DNA of 64,000 nt, from positions 40,049,973 to 40,113,972 of the forward strand of contig NC_132881.1 in the NCBI RefSeq assembly GCF_030463535.1, given 5' to 3'. Positions 24,482 to 37,069 of this stretch are shown here, piece by piece (the first letter of the stretch is position 1; the number at the start of each line of letters is the position of its first letter). The notes under the pieces are model-generated. The model searched no databases. It was not told the origin of the DNA and worked only from the letters and a program-made list of their open reading frames with translations. Made by a program: the position numbers and the translations under genes. The DNA is from Salminus brasiliensis (Eukaryota > Chordata > Actinopteri > Characiformes > Bryconidae).

Positions 24482-24975
24482 TATGGACGAATATTTAAAT
24501 TACATCCTTTGCTGACACAGATATGCAAATTCGCACACACCCACCCACACACACACACACACACAGTGTGTCTATTCCCTGTAGATAAGTACTGCCAATA
24601 GAATATGACTCTCTGGAGCAGATAAACATAAACCTATTGCCACCATGCCTAATGCCCAATGTGGGCTAGAGGGGTATAAAGCCCCCCCAGCACTGAGCTG
24701 TGGAGCAGTGGAACTGTGCTCTCTGGAATGATGGATAGTGCTCCATCCAATACTTTTAAAATGAGTTGGGAACGAGGTGAAGTGGTGTTCTTCCAACATC
24801 CTGACCTCACTAACACTCTTATTGAATACAATCAAATCCTCATGGCAATGTGCTCCAAAATCTAGCAGAACAGTAGAGGCAGTTACTCCAACAAAATCAG
24901 GCTAATACCCTGGATTCCAGAAGAAACGAGCATGAATGAGCAAGTGTCCCAATACTTTTGTCCACATATTGTACA
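24482..24975 (+). mobile_element. Non-autonomous Tc1/mariner-derived element, copy 3
   Basis: Plus-orientation copy with the shared GACACAGATATGCAAAT block, an internal CA microsatellite (24535-24565), AGCTGTGGAGCAGTGGAACT, and right end TGTCCCAATACTTTTGTCC. The left end is truncated. Confidence 0.75.
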
Positions 24976-26084
24976 TTAACTTTCAGAATTTACAAGCAAT
25001 AAAACTGTGTTTTTTGCTGCTCATTAGTGTGACTTTCTGCTAAATAAAATGCTTTCCGCAATTATTTCATTTCCTGTAAAAGAGCATTGGGTCACACTTT
25101 AACTGGAGTGGCCCTTTTAGCTGAAAAACACTCATCAGACTCTCAGTAACAGATCAACAACATATCATTGATGAAGCAGCATCTGAACATTCAGTAGATT
25201 ATCAAGAGACCTTTACTGAAGTATATGTATTGCCAATAGAATAGGACTATCTGGAGCAGATTGGTCCCATGCCAAAACATTTCACTTTACTAGGAGAGTC
25301 CAAGTTCAGATCTGTGGACATACACCTGAAAAAAACACTGAGAAATCCTCATCTAACAGGTCTGATACAGACCATCTTGACCTCCTTAACAAGCTGGGAA
25401 CTGGATCGTAACTGGATTAGGCTGAGATTAACGGGTCAGGCTGAGGGTTAGAATTAGGTTTTGGGTTGAGGGTAAAGTTAGGATTAGGACTAGGTTCTGG
25501 GTAAGACTGGGTTAGTTTACACAGAAGTAACATATGAACAGCAAATCTACTTAATGTAAGTAACACATCTACAGAACGTCTTAGAGAAGTATACTTACAT
25601 CTGTTTTCAGATACTGCACTGATATGCTGTTGATGTTTCACTGATGCTCTGTTAAAATGTATTGATCATCTACAAATGACCACTCAGAATTAACTATTAC
25701 TGAGCACTGCTGCAGAAGTTTTAGTTTAGCAATGTAAAAAAGTTGTGTATGGGATCTCTGTCTCTAATTTAATGTGTGTCACAATTTAGCTCACACACTT
25801 TGACTAGATGGGACGTGTCATACCTAGGTACAGAAATGGCCATTGTGAGCGAAGAATAAGAATGAACATATTACAACTTATGAATAACTGCTGTGTCTGC
25901 CTCTAAGCTTTGGTTTAATCCATGGTGTGTCATCTTTATTTTTGTTATTAGCTATGTAGCCTTTAGTATGCTAACTTGCAAGCTACCATTCTGAAGCAGC
26001 TAATGATGCTGTATCACAGTTTCATTACCGATGGAGAAGTTGACAACCAAAAGAAGGTTTTTGAGGGGTATTTTTACCCATTCC
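24976..26084. other. Gene-free intergenic DNA
   Basis: Includes a 60-bp fragment of the Tc1-derived family at about 25203-25262 (TGCCAATAGAATAGGACTAT) and a GGGTTAGG-like telomere-resembling purine stretch at about 25435-25520 that is too irregular to be telomeric. No gene. Confidence 0.45.
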
Positions 26085-26395
26085 TCCACCATCTCCCAAC
26101 ATTGGGAGGGTAAAGACGGACACACACCTCCAGTTTTCCAATGCAGCGTCACCGGGCAACCTCAGCGCTCTGAGGAAAGCTCTGTGTACCAGGGTTAGAA
26201 ACATTGCCAGTACCGGCCAGCATTACACTGGAGTGATGTGAGGAGAAAGTGCCATCTACCCACCCTGGAGGCCATTGTGCTGTCCCAGGGGCCCCGGCTG
26301 CCGATGGCTAGCAGCATGACCAGTATCCGAACTTGTGATTATCTGGTCATAGTCACAGCGTCTTATTAGCTATAGCGATTGCCTATACACACATG
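26085..26395 (-). mobile_element. tRNA-derived SINE, second family
   Basis: Read on the minus strand: GACGCTGTGACTATGACCAG, then an AAGTTCGGATACTGG segment that looks like a degraded B box, then GTCATGCTGCTAGCCATCGG and GCCTCCAGGGTGGGTAGATG. This matches my recollection of a fish SINE whose intact form has GGTTCGAATCC at the B box. Ends are approximate. Confidence 0.55.
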
Positions 26396-27518
26396 AGCTA
26401 GGAGGCATAGAATATGAAAAACTGGGCAGAAAAGTGGGCAATGTTCACTAACCAATCCACAGATCACCATACAGTTCAATAACATCACTTATAATTGAAC
26501 AGCTCTACAACATGACTGTTAACTAACTAGCTGAAAGTGTTAATCAAGTCAGGCTACAAACTACCAGGTGAACTCTGATTAAACTCTGCCTGTAAAGGTA
26601 AAACTACAAATAATAAGGACCATAGCTACATGCTTTAACAGCATTTAGTGAAGTGCACTTACTAAACTTTATATTAATATGTTTAGTATGTATATAGTTT
26701 TTGTCCTCCTGTAGAGCATCAACCTGAGCCTCACCACAAGCATTTCAATGCATAAATGTCCTGACATGTTGTGCAAATGACAAATAAACCTGAAACTTGA
26801 AACTTAAATAATTGGATTGGAACCTGTCCACATGTATCTAGTTCATCTCCAGCAACATTTCTATAAACATGAAAAAACAGGCCTTAAACACTCATTACAG
26901 CATGCTAGCCCAGCAGGTGGCACTACCAACTCACAGTGTCAACTTTCTCAAGATCAGGTGTGAAGGTAAAATATACATTTTCCATGTGTGTTGTCAGCCA
27001 CGTGTACTACATAATTTAAAGATCTGCATCTAGTCCAAATGCCTGTATGTGTTTTTGCTCCGTCCAGGTTATCAAGGGAGCATCAGGAGGTGACTGGCAC
27101 AGTGTCCTTTCTTCCTCAAGTCTGTCCCACTGACTTACTGGCGTACTGGCATACTTTGTATTGGGAAATGAGGAGGGTCTCCTTAATCCAGTCTCCAACA
27201 CCATTATTTCAGTTGTCAGCATAGGATGTTCTGTAACAGTGCAATGAATGAGTAAACTCTGTTGTTAGCTAGAGAGTAAAGTGGGGATCAGAAAAAATGT
27301 AGTAGTAGATTATAGCATATTTGAGTGGAGTGGTAGATGATAAATCCCTTTACTGTCCTCCACCAAAAGGTCAGTTGTCATAGAACATAGTCTACATCAT
27401 ACATATATAATATCACCACTGTCACACAAACCCTTTGATTTCATTTTTGCAGTTTTTGATTCAACTCTGACTGATGTTCTTTCCAAAATGACTTCGAATG
27501 AAATACAATTAGACGATA
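26396..27518. other. Gene-free intergenic DNA
   Basis: No coding exon or recognised mobile element. Short frames in the region show no conserved features. Confidence 0.45.
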
Positions 27519-27884
27519 TACACTATATGGGCAAATGTACTGAGACACCTACACATCGGTTGAGAAGGCCTGGTTTGCAGCCTCCATTCTAGTTCTTTCT
27601 AAAGGTGTTCTATGAGGTTGAGGTCAGGGCTCTGTACAGGCCATTCAAGTTCTTCCACAGCAAACTCAACCAACCTTGCCTTTATGGACATTGCTTTGTG
27701 CACTAGGGGGATAGTCATGCTGGAACAGTTAAAAGCGTACAATTGACCAAAATGTCTTAGTATGCTGAAGCTCTTTAGAACCACCCATCCTTTCACTACT
27801 GTTTGTAAAGGCAGACTGCATGGCTGTGGTAATGGGATGGAATGAAACACCTTAATTCAATGATACTTTTGTCTATGTAGTGTA
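27519..27884 (-). mobile_element. Deleted Tc1/mariner transposon with transposase remnant
   Basis: Bounded by inverted repeats: TACACTATATGGGCAAATG at the left and a right end whose complement reads TACACTACATAGACAAAAG, preceded by TA. The minus-strand translation of the first half preserves SPDLNLIEHL, the conserved transposase block just before the last acidic catalytic residue region of Tc1 proteins. It covers only the C-terminal third and is cut by stops. About 366 bp; non-functional internal-deletion derivative. Confidence 0.85.
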
Positions 27885-27959
27885 TAAGTAATCTCGATTC
27901 CAGGCATTAGTACTTTCAATGTATGATAACTACTCTCTAACTACATTTATGGATTATGT

Positions 27960-28790
27960 TGTTTTGCTTACAAATGTCAGGATACTCATTTTAATTGGCA
28001 TAATGATTGAAGGAATTCTGACCCATTGCTGCCTCAGCTTAATGATGTTGGTGGTTTAATTGCATAAACACCCTTTTTTTAGGTCCTACTGAGTTAATGT
28101 CTGGACTTTGGTCATTCCAAAATTTTACATTTCTTTAGGCTGAACCGTTTCTTTGTAGTCATACTTGCTTGGTGGTTATCTTGCTGCACAACCAGCTAAC
28201 AATTAACAGATACCCTGATATTCTGATACAATCCAGAATTCACAAGTCCATTAATAACAGCAAGCCATCATGGTCCCCAAACCATGATACTGCCACCCCC
28301 ATGCTTCACAGTTGGGATGAGGCCATTGTGTTGGAATCATAATGTTTTGTGTTTTTTTTTATACAAAGCTCTATTTTGGATTCATTCCAATAGGCTTTTG
28401 GCTTATTCATGTGGTCCTGAGCAAACTTTCCATGACCTGAAGTGTTTTTTTATTTATTATTTTTGGATAGTAGTGCCTTTCTCCTTGCTATCCTCCCGTG
28501 CACACCATTCTTGTTCATTGTTTGCCTGCTGGTGGACTTATGACCACTAACATCATCTGAATGCAAAAGGCCTGTAGGTCCTTAGATGTTGCCCCGGGGT
28601 TCTCTGTAAATTGCCATGTTATTTGCCACACTTTTGAGTGTTTTGCAATGCAATCACTCTTTAGGAGAGTATCAGTTGAATTACCTCTCTCACAGTGTAT
28701 TGGTGGAGCCCAAACTTTTTAGAAATTATTTTGTAACTTTTTTCAGCCCTTTGAGCTTCAATAAATTTTTTACATATTATAATTACATTT
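27960..28790 (-). pseudogene. Degraded Tc1-family transposase
   Basis: The minus strand preserves, in order, pieces of a Tc1-type transposase gene. A helix-turn-helix-encoding segment (about 28690-28745) comes first, then TGGTGTGCAC...AGGAGAAAG (about 28490-28515), then GTGAAGCATGGGGGTGGCAG encoding the HGGG block (about 28290-28310), and finally a region where ...GACATTAACTCAGTAGG would encode a degenerate P(E/D)xNP(I/V)E motif (about 28082-28103). Frameshifts and stops break it throughout, and inverted termini are not evident. Confidence 0.72.
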
Positions 28791-29535
28791 AATAAACAGT
28801 GTTATTAAATAATTTCATTTATACACACACAAAGTCACATAGCTCTGGGTTCATTAACATCCCCTTAGGACACTGGGGGTCAGTATGGTGGTACAACATA
28901 CCTTGACAGTACCACGGCCTGAAATTAAAGCCACATGCTTTTCACAGTATACTATGTATATTGGAGCTGGGCAATATGACCATATTTTATCGGATTATGA
29001 TAGATTTTGTAATTATGATACACAATATGATTTTCCAAGCATATCAAATTTATTGGTAGTGCTTAAAAAACACTGATCAACTGCAGGTTTCATTACAAAC
29101 AGCGTAATTAGACTGGTTTAATTGGATGAAGTGCAGCAGATGTTGTAGAAAAATCACTATTCTCAGTACGGGAGAGGATCTGAATAGTACTGTTTAAGAA
29201 TCGGTTGCTACTGATGTATTTAGTCTGTGATTACATGTATCATGATAAATATTGTGTATCGTGAAAATGTCTTTTGTACTTTGTGTGGATCCTCATTTTA
29301 CTCTCTTCCAAAGCAGATGATTTTCTTCCAGTATTTGGTTCGTATTCCTAGTTGTTGTTTCTGTGACTATGCCAGCCTTTTTTCGGCCTTGAGAAGAGTC
29401 CCATCCACTACCATTGTGTAACATCCAAAAAATGGCAACTTTTACAAACATGCTATTGAACGATAACCCTGAAACACCGCGCTTTTAGTAAATCTGTCAT
29501 TGTCTTTTGTCATGAATTTATGGTAAACTAAATAT
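28791..29535. other. Intergenic DNA, possible degraded repeat
   Basis: The segment at about 28965-29440 begins GAGCTGGGCAATATGACC and contains repeated GATA/ATGATA motifs. That resembles a dispersed fish repeat built around a GGGCGATATGA phrase; the family is uncertain. No gene. Confidence 0.35.
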
Positions 29536-29580
29536 GATAAATTAAAACAATCAAACCGCCATTGATTGTTTTAATTTATC
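29536..29580. repeat. Perfect 19-bp inverted repeat
   Basis: Left arm GATAAATTAAAACAATCAA (29536-29554), 7-nt loop ACCGCCA (29555-29561), right arm TTGATTGTTTTAATTTATC (29562-29580), an exact reverse complement of the left arm. It would form a long AT-rich hairpin or cruciform. It lies about 0.5 kb upstream of the zdhhc5 promoter. Bases just outside the arms do not pair. Confidence 0.95.
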
Positions 29581-30049
29581 CAGGCATCTGTGTGTCATTA
29601 TGCTTATGCATTGTGTGTGTTTTTCATCCCATCGTGTAGATTTGTGTTGTTTGGATCCAGGAGGTGGTGTGACAGATGTTGGTCAGCTTTGTGGGGATAT
29701 TGGAGTGGGTGTGTGGGTGTGGGTGCGGGTGGGTTTATCTGTAAAACTCCTGCTGTCTCTCTAATCCTTGGTGTAAGCGTATTCACAGACACACACTCAT
29801 ATAGACACAAACAACACACAGTGCAGTTTTTACTATGTCAGTGTGTCAGGGTTTTTTTTATTATCCATTTCTGAATCCCTTATTATTCATGGCTAAAATT
29901 TTGGGTCTGTATTTGGACTCTTGGCTTCTCTTTTTCCCTTATGGTCATTCAGGTGTGGGATCAGGTGTGGCATTCATTTTTATGAACCAAAGCATTCGTG
30001 AAGGCCACAAGAGCTGGGAGTTCATAACCTCGTCCAGTGCACGTTTCTG

Positions 30050-30537
30050 TTTTTCTTATTGGTCCTCATGATCCGTCTGATCGGCATTCGCTGCAAATGG
30101 GATTAGAGGAGGCGGGGTAATCTGGGGCAGCCCTTGGAAGTGAAGGCTGTGCGGTGAAAAAACGAAAAATGCACTGTCTTTAAACGAGAAAACGCAGCCA
30201 GCTCGCGTTATGCTGACTGCAGCATTATAAAGCAGGCGAAATCGTTGCTTGTACTGGGGAGCTGTTAGTGTCCAACTGTTTCACTGAGTTGAGGAAAGCT
30301 TGTTAGGTTGCAAGAAGTGGGCTGTACCAACACTTGGTCGTAAAGCTAGCTAGCTGGCTATCTACATGGCTAGCCAGTTAGCCAGATAGCCACTTCGCTG
30401 AGAGACCCACCACCCAAAGAATCAAACGAGAGATTAAAGCCATTATCTAGCTATAATCTTCCAGAGCGGATATTCAGCGCTGTTTACACTGGGCCAGTCT
30501 GACCAGGCGACTCGTGGAGATGTACAAGAACTGACAG
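30050..30537 (+). promoter_or_regulatory. zdhhc5: zdhhc5 promoter and non-coding exon 1
   Basis: An inverted CCAAT box (ATTGG, 30058-30062) and a GC box (GGCGGGG, 30111-30117) precede CpG-bearing sequence. A consensus donor, CTGACAG followed by GTAGGT, ends the proposed first exon at 30537. The exon appears to be 5' UTR; its 5' end (perhaps near 30230) is not defined. No TATA box is clear, which fits a broadly expressed gene. Assignment to zdhhc5 rests on position and strand. Confidence 0.5.
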
Positions 30538-31025
30538 GTAGGTCAGCACTGTTTTCTGTGTTATTTAATAAACTAAAGCAGTCTGAAAACGGGCGACTTG
30601 CTAAGCTATCAAAGCTGGGTTTGCTAGCTATGCTAGGTTTTCGCTACTAGTTAGCTAGCTAGCTAGTTAATCTGTCAAAACGTTTATCTCCCAAAATATT
30701 TATACAGTACGAGGCACAGCCATACATACAGTCTGTGTGTGCTGCATATGATGAAACTAGTTAGCTATAGCTAGCTAGCTAGTGTTAGCTATCTACCACT
30801 TCTACCGTGTGACTTGTGTCGTAAATATTTAGCTAGCTAGCTAGTGTATGAATAAATAAATGTGTTTTAGCGAGTTGACTACTTGGCTAACTAAATGTCT
30901 TGGTGGTGGTGGTGGGTTTAATTTACCGGAGGAACCGCGTTTAGCTCCGGCGTTCATCCAGCGAGAAGTCGCAGCTACATCGGGAAGGGTTTCCTAGCGG
31001 TAGCTAGCTAGCTAGCTCAGTAGCT
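30340..31025. repeat. Interspersed TAGC tetranucleotide clusters
   Basis: Repeated short runs of (GCTA)n occur at about 30343-30400, 30650-30668, 30765-30785, 30829-30845 and 31000-31016, separated by unique DNA. They begin in exon 1 and continue into intron 1. TAGC is self-complementary, so the clusters can also pair with each other. Confidence 0.8.
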
Positions 31026-32796
31026 TCCAGGCTAACGTTACCTAGCAACCTAACTGCCTGTTCGCTATACTAACTGACCCACTTCTGTAGCTGCTGGTTG
31101 TCATTTCTCACATCTCTGCCTAAAATAAGCCTGGTTGTGAATCTGTTGAATTAACCAGCTGCTCGAAACACACCATATCTGTTAGCCTGCCGCTAGCCAG
31201 CTAATGCTAAGTATTTTTGGCAGCTAGCTGGGGTTATCTTCTCCTCCTCGCCGGCGGTGAATCACACTGCAGCTCGTGATTAACGCCCCTATTTAACTGA
31301 CCACACGGCCGCCGTTTGGGTGCACGCTTACGGGACGCTTTATGCATATTGGTTTCACTTCGATAGCGTCAGAAATGTGGCCAAGGAACCGTTTTACACG
31401 GTGGCTGGGTTTGCCTGGGTTTGCCTGGCTTCCCCACCCTAAAAGGGCCACGTTTACTCACCGGAGTCTGCCTGAGCCCGAAGCCGGAGAGAGTGCGGCC
31501 AAGGCGGCAGAGACAGAGCGCGGATTCGCTCCGGGCCCTGCTGATTACAGCTGCAGCGAAACACACCCAAAAAACCCTGACACGCTCACGGTGCCTGGCT
31601 GCACACACACAGCCCTTTTACGCAATCTACACGCGGTTTGGGCTTTCTGATCGGTGTAACGGGTTAAGGGGTCTCGTGTTGTTTCGTATACTCTTTTATT
31701 GGCGTCAGATTTGCAAGATTTTGAAGAAATTCCCCCTGTTGGCCAGCTGTGCGGCACAGTGTGTGAGTATCGCTGGTGCAGCTCCTGTAGATCCTGTTCT
31801 GTAGATACACCTGGAGATAAAATTCCAGGGTGTATCTGCTCATCATTTATGGTCAAAATGTCTGAAATGACCGAAAGAAATGCTTGTGGAAGCAAGAATA
31901 TCTGAACACAACTGTTTTACAGCACAGTCTATGGGATCCAAAGGCATCCTTCATGTCAGCCGGTGGATTATAACCAATGCAGCAGTTTGTGTGGCAGCAT
32001 CTACACCCAGGCTGCTTCTGTTTCTTGCTCAAGACCTTGCTAGCTAACCCAGGGATACATGCACATACCTTAATGCACTGTATTTTTGTAATCCCCATAT
32101 CCACTAGTTAGACATTGTTTGGCACTGGTAAATATAAACCAGCACCATCACCATCAGCCTTGTGTGAATTCAGTGTAGATCTATCTGTGGTTCGGTTTGT
32201 CTCTGCTCTGGGCGAACCAACATGACTGGACTGCTCTTGGCAAAGCAACAAAGAGGTGTAGATTATGGTGAGAAAATGAAAGCTAAATGTCTCATAATAC
32301 ACATTTCTAATTTGGAGACCAATTAGAAGAGAGACCAAAAAAAACAAATGGGTAGTTTGTTATGCATTAAACACCCATTTGTTTGTTGTGATTATTGCTC
32401 CTAATGCTCTTACCAAAAAGCCTCAGGCCTTCCCTTCTGTGAATGGCTTAGTGTGTTTATACAGTATACAGAGTGGTATTGTTGCTCTTCGATATAGGAC
32501 TGAGTAAAATGGCAGGGAAATATGATCATATTTGATAGACTGAGTAAAGAAAAGTGAAAGTAAAATTTTATCCTATTCCCTGAAGTCCACATTTGACATC
32601 TGTTTTGGTTTATGTACAGAACCGCCCTCATTTATTTTTACATGACTCTTTTATTCCTTAAAATTAAACGTATCTTGTCATTCTGTTCTGATTGGCTGCT
32701 CTGGATTGTGCCTCATTCAAACAGCCCTTCCTAGAAAGTGCAAACTGCTGTAGGCTAAATGGGTGCATGTGTAAATACAGTGCTGTAATGTAATAA

Positions 32797-32899
32797 TACA
32801 CTATACAATACACCATGTCCTAATGTTTGTGGATACCCCTTCTAACAAATACATTCAGCTACTTTGAGTTGCACCCATTGTTGACACAGATGTGCAAAG

Positions 32900-32959
<60 letters not shown>

Positions 32960-33025
32960 CTTGTGGAGAAGTACTAGAGTAGAATACAGTAGGACTCTCT
33001 GGAGCAGATAAACATGAACCTACAT
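32797..33025 (+). mobile_element. Tc1/mariner-derived element, copy 4 (truncated)
   Basis: Left half of the family only: TACACTATACAATACACC start, ATTCAGCTACTTTGAGTTGC, then a large (CA)n (32901-32956) in place of the normal short CA run, then CTCTCTGGAGCAGATAAACA. The right half is missing. Confidence 0.7.
32901..32956. repeat. (CA)n microsatellite
   Basis: 28 CA units, expanded from the short CA run normally present in this transposon family. Confidence 0.95.
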
Positions 33026-33727
33026 ACATAAATATGTACACACTATTTCTGATGAAACAATGGATTTTTGTTCAGTTTTTTGTTTGTTTGTTTTTTGAAA
33101 TATGTGAAAATGTTTTGGTAGATCTAACTAACTACTACTACTATCAGATGAATTGTGAGTAAATCATCCCTGTATGAAGGTCACTCAGTGAAAGGCATCA
33201 GGTGTTTTGCTGTAGTTGTTGTGTAGTCAAATGCACCATGATGGTTTCTGTTTTGACCTACATTTGAAAAGGTTTGGCTCTATAGCGTACTTTGTCGTGA
33301 ACGGCTTTCTTTTCAATAGAAAAAAGGCCTATCGTCAATGTCTTTTGTCAAGACTTTGTTGAGTGTAATCTAGGGGGGAAGGTCTATTAACCTTTCCACC
33401 TTTAAAAAATTCAGTGTCAGTGAATAGTTTGACTGAAAAGTGTCAGTTGGGGAGAAGAATAAGAGACAGATGAAGAGGGATTAGATGTAGGTCAGCACAA
33501 GGTGCATGTGGAGGACCTTTAACACAGAAAACACGGAGTTAGTGAGCAACTCTGGTCTTTTTTTTTATTATTTTAAAAAGAGAAAGTCTCAAACCAGAGC
33601 TACAACCCAAAGTGTTCTACTACCTTACCAGTGTCCCATGGTTTTGAATAGTGGTCACCACCCTGCTTCTGGAGAATTTCCTACCTACAGACTCCAACCA
33701 TAATCGACCCCATCTGTCCATCTAATT

Positions 33728-33902
33728 CAGGGTTCTTCAGTTCTGGTCCGGGATGGCCCGATATTCTTCTAGTTTGGTGATTTTTCTGCTCAAGCACACC
33801 TGATTGAACCCATCAGCTAATTACCATTATTAGTTGGTGTGCAAGAGCAAAGAAATGAGCAAACTGTGCTTTACTCCAGCCCTCAGTTCCCCACCCTGAT
33901 CT
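33728..33902. mobile_element. hAT-like MITE, copy 3
   Basis: Left end CAGGGTTCTTCAGTTCTGGT; right end CCTCAGTTCCCCACCCTGAT is its imperfect inverted counterpart. Interior shares CTGCTCAAGCACACCTGATT with the copy at 19571. Confidence 0.6.
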
Positions 33903-34099
33903 AATTACTGCCCTCAGACGTACTTGATTAGCTGAATGAGGCGTGTAGGATTTGGGTTGGAGCTGAAACCTGCAGAAAGACAAATCTACACTGGGAGAAG
34001 GGTACTGCTTTAGAGCATATTTCCATTATTAACTTTTGTGTGTGATGATCAAGTCAATGCATAATAATTATTCTATTATGAAAATAATATAGTATTTGG

Positions 34100-34310
34100 T
34101 TTGTGTGGCGCCATAGAAAACACCAGTGAGCTAACATGCCATGTGGGAGACTGTGGTTTGATTCCTGGTCTAGATGACTTTGCACCTATACACCAATAAG
34201 AGTCCTTGGGCAAGACTGCTAACACTGCATTGGCCCGTCTCTGTAATACGTGTAACATTGTAGGTCGCCCTGGATAAGAGCGTCAACTGAATGCTGCAAG
34301 TGTACATTTA
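34100..34310 (+). mobile_element. tRNA-derived SINE with conserved fish tail
   Basis: A tRNA-like head with B-box-like GTGGTTTGATTCC (about 34152-34164) is followed by a body and the tail GTCGCCCTGGATAAGAGCGT (about 34264-34283). That tail corresponds to the TCGC..TGGATAAAAGCGTC tail shared by many fish SINEs and LINEs. The A box is degraded. Confidence 0.7.
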
Positions 34311-36461
34311 TTAAGCACCTTTTAGATGGATACTTTTTTGTATTGTAAAATTATACCTCCTGCACTATTTGTTAGGGTTAAAAGTGAGGATTTTTAGATA
34401 CAAAGTAAATCATTGTTGACAAGTTTCAGGATTACTCTCAGTCTGGTCCCATGACCAGATTTACAGTAATTGACCAACCTCGGCTCTGCCCAGAGAGGCA
34501 TTTTTTACCAGCTGTTTTACTGCACACTGACAAATCCCATTCAGCCTGATGAGACATTGTATCACACATCTCTGTCTACCATGTAATCGAAGTAATGTTA
34601 GCCTGGTGGCAAAAAATCTAGTGCAATTTCCAGTCTAGCCTCAACACAAGAGGTTTTGTTCCCTAGCAAAGTGGTTTAAACGGGAAACGCAGCTTTTGTA
34701 GCAAGTTTTTTTAGCAAATGACTGTCCAGTTTAAATAGAAATTAGGATTTTTAAAGTGGGAATTTGAGCCAGTCTTCCAACTGTGGTTACAAAATAAGGC
34801 GTTTGTGGGTAGAGCATGGACAGATCAATAATCCATGTCTAGTTGCAAATCAGTTTTGCTATTTGGCTGCATAAATTAATTGAATGATTTAAAAATTTTT
34901 GTTTTGCAGCTTCTACTGCAAAGCTATCCAACTACCCACCTGTTGTATTTGTAATTTGCTAAAGCTATTGATTCACTAGATCCTATAAATGGAAAGTGTG
35001 AACTGTAAGGATGATTTTTAAATGTCCTTGAGCTAGTTTGGAAAGTGACCGGTTTAATATTTAAACATGACCTTCTAATGACAGCTGGTCGGTAGAGCTC
35101 AGCTGTATGGTGTTTACTGTTGTCATGCTAATCTGCTCCACAGTGAACACATTGTTTCAAGCAAATCAAATAAATATATTTTCTTATTTATTTTTACTGG
35201 GAATTGATATTGTTTAAAAAAAGAAATCAACACTGCTTCCTGAACAGTATTTCTTCCATACCTTATATTTGGGCTAATTGTTGCTGGAAGCGGGTGGACT
35301 GGACGGGACTAATCCAGAAGTACTAACACTTCTGATATTTAGACGGCCAATCAGCAGTCTAATTTTTGTAACAAGCATTCTCTCTGTACCCTTAAAAAGG
35401 ATGCTAGTTCGTCCTAGAGGGATCAATTACTGGAGCTATCTTTGTTTCCCTTGTTCACTTGTGCACTCCTTCACAAAGTCAAAATATTATAAAAAAATTA
35501 TAATTTAGGAGAAAGTGGTTTGCTTGTTCTAAATTTGATGGGTTGCAAACTCGCATTATGTAAAACAGCCTCGAACATAAAGTAGTGTTGCACCAATACC
35601 AGTACTGTATCAAGCAAGCAACATGTCAGTGTTGTGATTATTTCACAGTTAAGACAAGCAGCAGCAAAAATGGTCGCTTCAGGTTCTGTTATGCCGGTTT
35701 TTGACAGGTTTTTCCATTGCTTTGAAATGAAGCTGTTTGTTCAAGCTTAGTACCATTTATTCTTTCTTACTCGTACGTGTTTCCATACTGTGGCAGTGTT
35801 CATCACCATTTAAAAAGGTTATTGAAGGAGTAAAAATAGATTAGGGTAGAAAAAGTATTTTGGTGTGATGAAGGTACTCTGTATTCACAGATACTTGAGG
35901 GTCTGGTATCTGCCTTGATATCAAGAGGGAAAAGGAGGTATCTCAGCTTTCTTCAAATAAACTCAGTATCCTGTAAAACTTGATAGTGACCCAAAGCTCT
36001 TTCTGATGTTTGTTTCTATGGTTATTTAATGAATCAAATAATTTACGTAGTCTGGTCAAATAATGTGGCTCTGTTTTGAATTCTCTTCACCTTGTCTTTT
36101 ACTCGCATGTATTAAAACAGCTGGTCATGACTTTTGTTTTACAGTTTGTATGAGAATTGTTTGTTTGACTGAGTTGCTAGGCGAGAAAAAGGAGAAAATA
36201 TAATATCCCGGAAAATATAACATCCTCATTTGTGACTTTACACACATGGCTTTAATTAGTCATACCAAATCCAGCAGCCTTGAAGTGGTCTTGGAAAATG
36301 TTTTCTGTTTCTGTGTGGACTATTTAATTGTAAAAACAGCAACAAAAGGGCTGTAGATTAGATTCAGTTGCTTAAATACGTAATCTAATTATGCTGGTGT
36401 GTCTGTGTGTATATGTATGTGTGTGTATATAATGTGTATATGCATATGTAGATAGATATAG
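34311..36461. other. AT-rich intron DNA
   Basis: Within zdhhc5 intron 1. No exon, RNA gene or recognised mobile element; frames are short. Confidence 0.45.
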
Positions 36462-36572
36462 ATGACCGATGGATGGAGAACAGTAGAGCAGTGGAACTGT
36501 GTGCTCTGGAACGATGGTGCTTCATACATTTGGGTTGAGGTGGTGTGGTGATGCTCCAGCATCTTGACCTCA
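36462..36572 (+). mobile_element. Tc1/mariner-derived fragment, copy 5
   Basis: A 110-bp internal fragment: AGTAGAGCAGTGGAACTGTG, CTGGAACGATGGTGCTTCAT and CAGCATCTTGACCTCAC. No termini. Confidence 0.6.
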
Positions 36573-37069
36573 CATATTACCAACTAGTCATTGTTAGTTT
36601 ACTGAGGCTCCTTGTATTTTTATAAAAAAAAATTGATTTGAAAATAGAAAGCCAGCTTCACTGTGGATTTGTCACTGGGTTATCTCCCATGCAGGTGTTT
36701 TGATGAGAGGGGAGGGGGTAACTTATAGTACCCTTGTAGACCGGGATAGAGAGAATGATGAGAAAATAGCCCAGACCACTGAAGCATGTTAACAGGGTAA
36801 AGCGGTTTGTCTGTGCTTGTCTCCAGAGTAATGCGCTGTGAATACAATGATTTTTTTTTTTTTTTTTCCTTCTCTTTCTAACACACACACTCGCTTACAC
36901 ACGCCCTGCAGTGCAGTCAGATCTAATCTGAATGTGAGAAAGTGCAGACCAGTCTTTGCAATGCTGTCTTTGACAGCTAGTCCAGGATAGTCACCTGTCA
37001 TTCTGGGGGAAATGGCTCCCTTTTAACCTGAATAATTTATCACTCTTTCTCTCTTTCTCTTTCTTTCAG

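Larger units (their letters stand above)
30538..37069 (+). other. zdhhc5: zdhhc5 5' UTR intron 1
   Basis: Proposed intron between the donor at 30538 and the acceptor TTCTTTCAG ending at 37069. The first kilobase (to about 31650) is CpG-rich and includes a GC-rich open frame at 31342-31650 without recognisable domains. The rest is AT-rich and carries Tc1-derived, hAT-like and SINE remnants listed separately. Confidence 0.45.

Noticed and set aside
25435-25520. Interstitial telomere-like GGGTTAGG stretch
   Set aside because: Spacing and sequence are irregular, with no run of exact TTAGGG units.
31342-31650. GC-rich open frame in the CpG-rich part of zdhhc5 intron 1
   Set aside because: Overlapping frames are open on both strands, as expected in GC-rich DNA; no domain or similarity seen.
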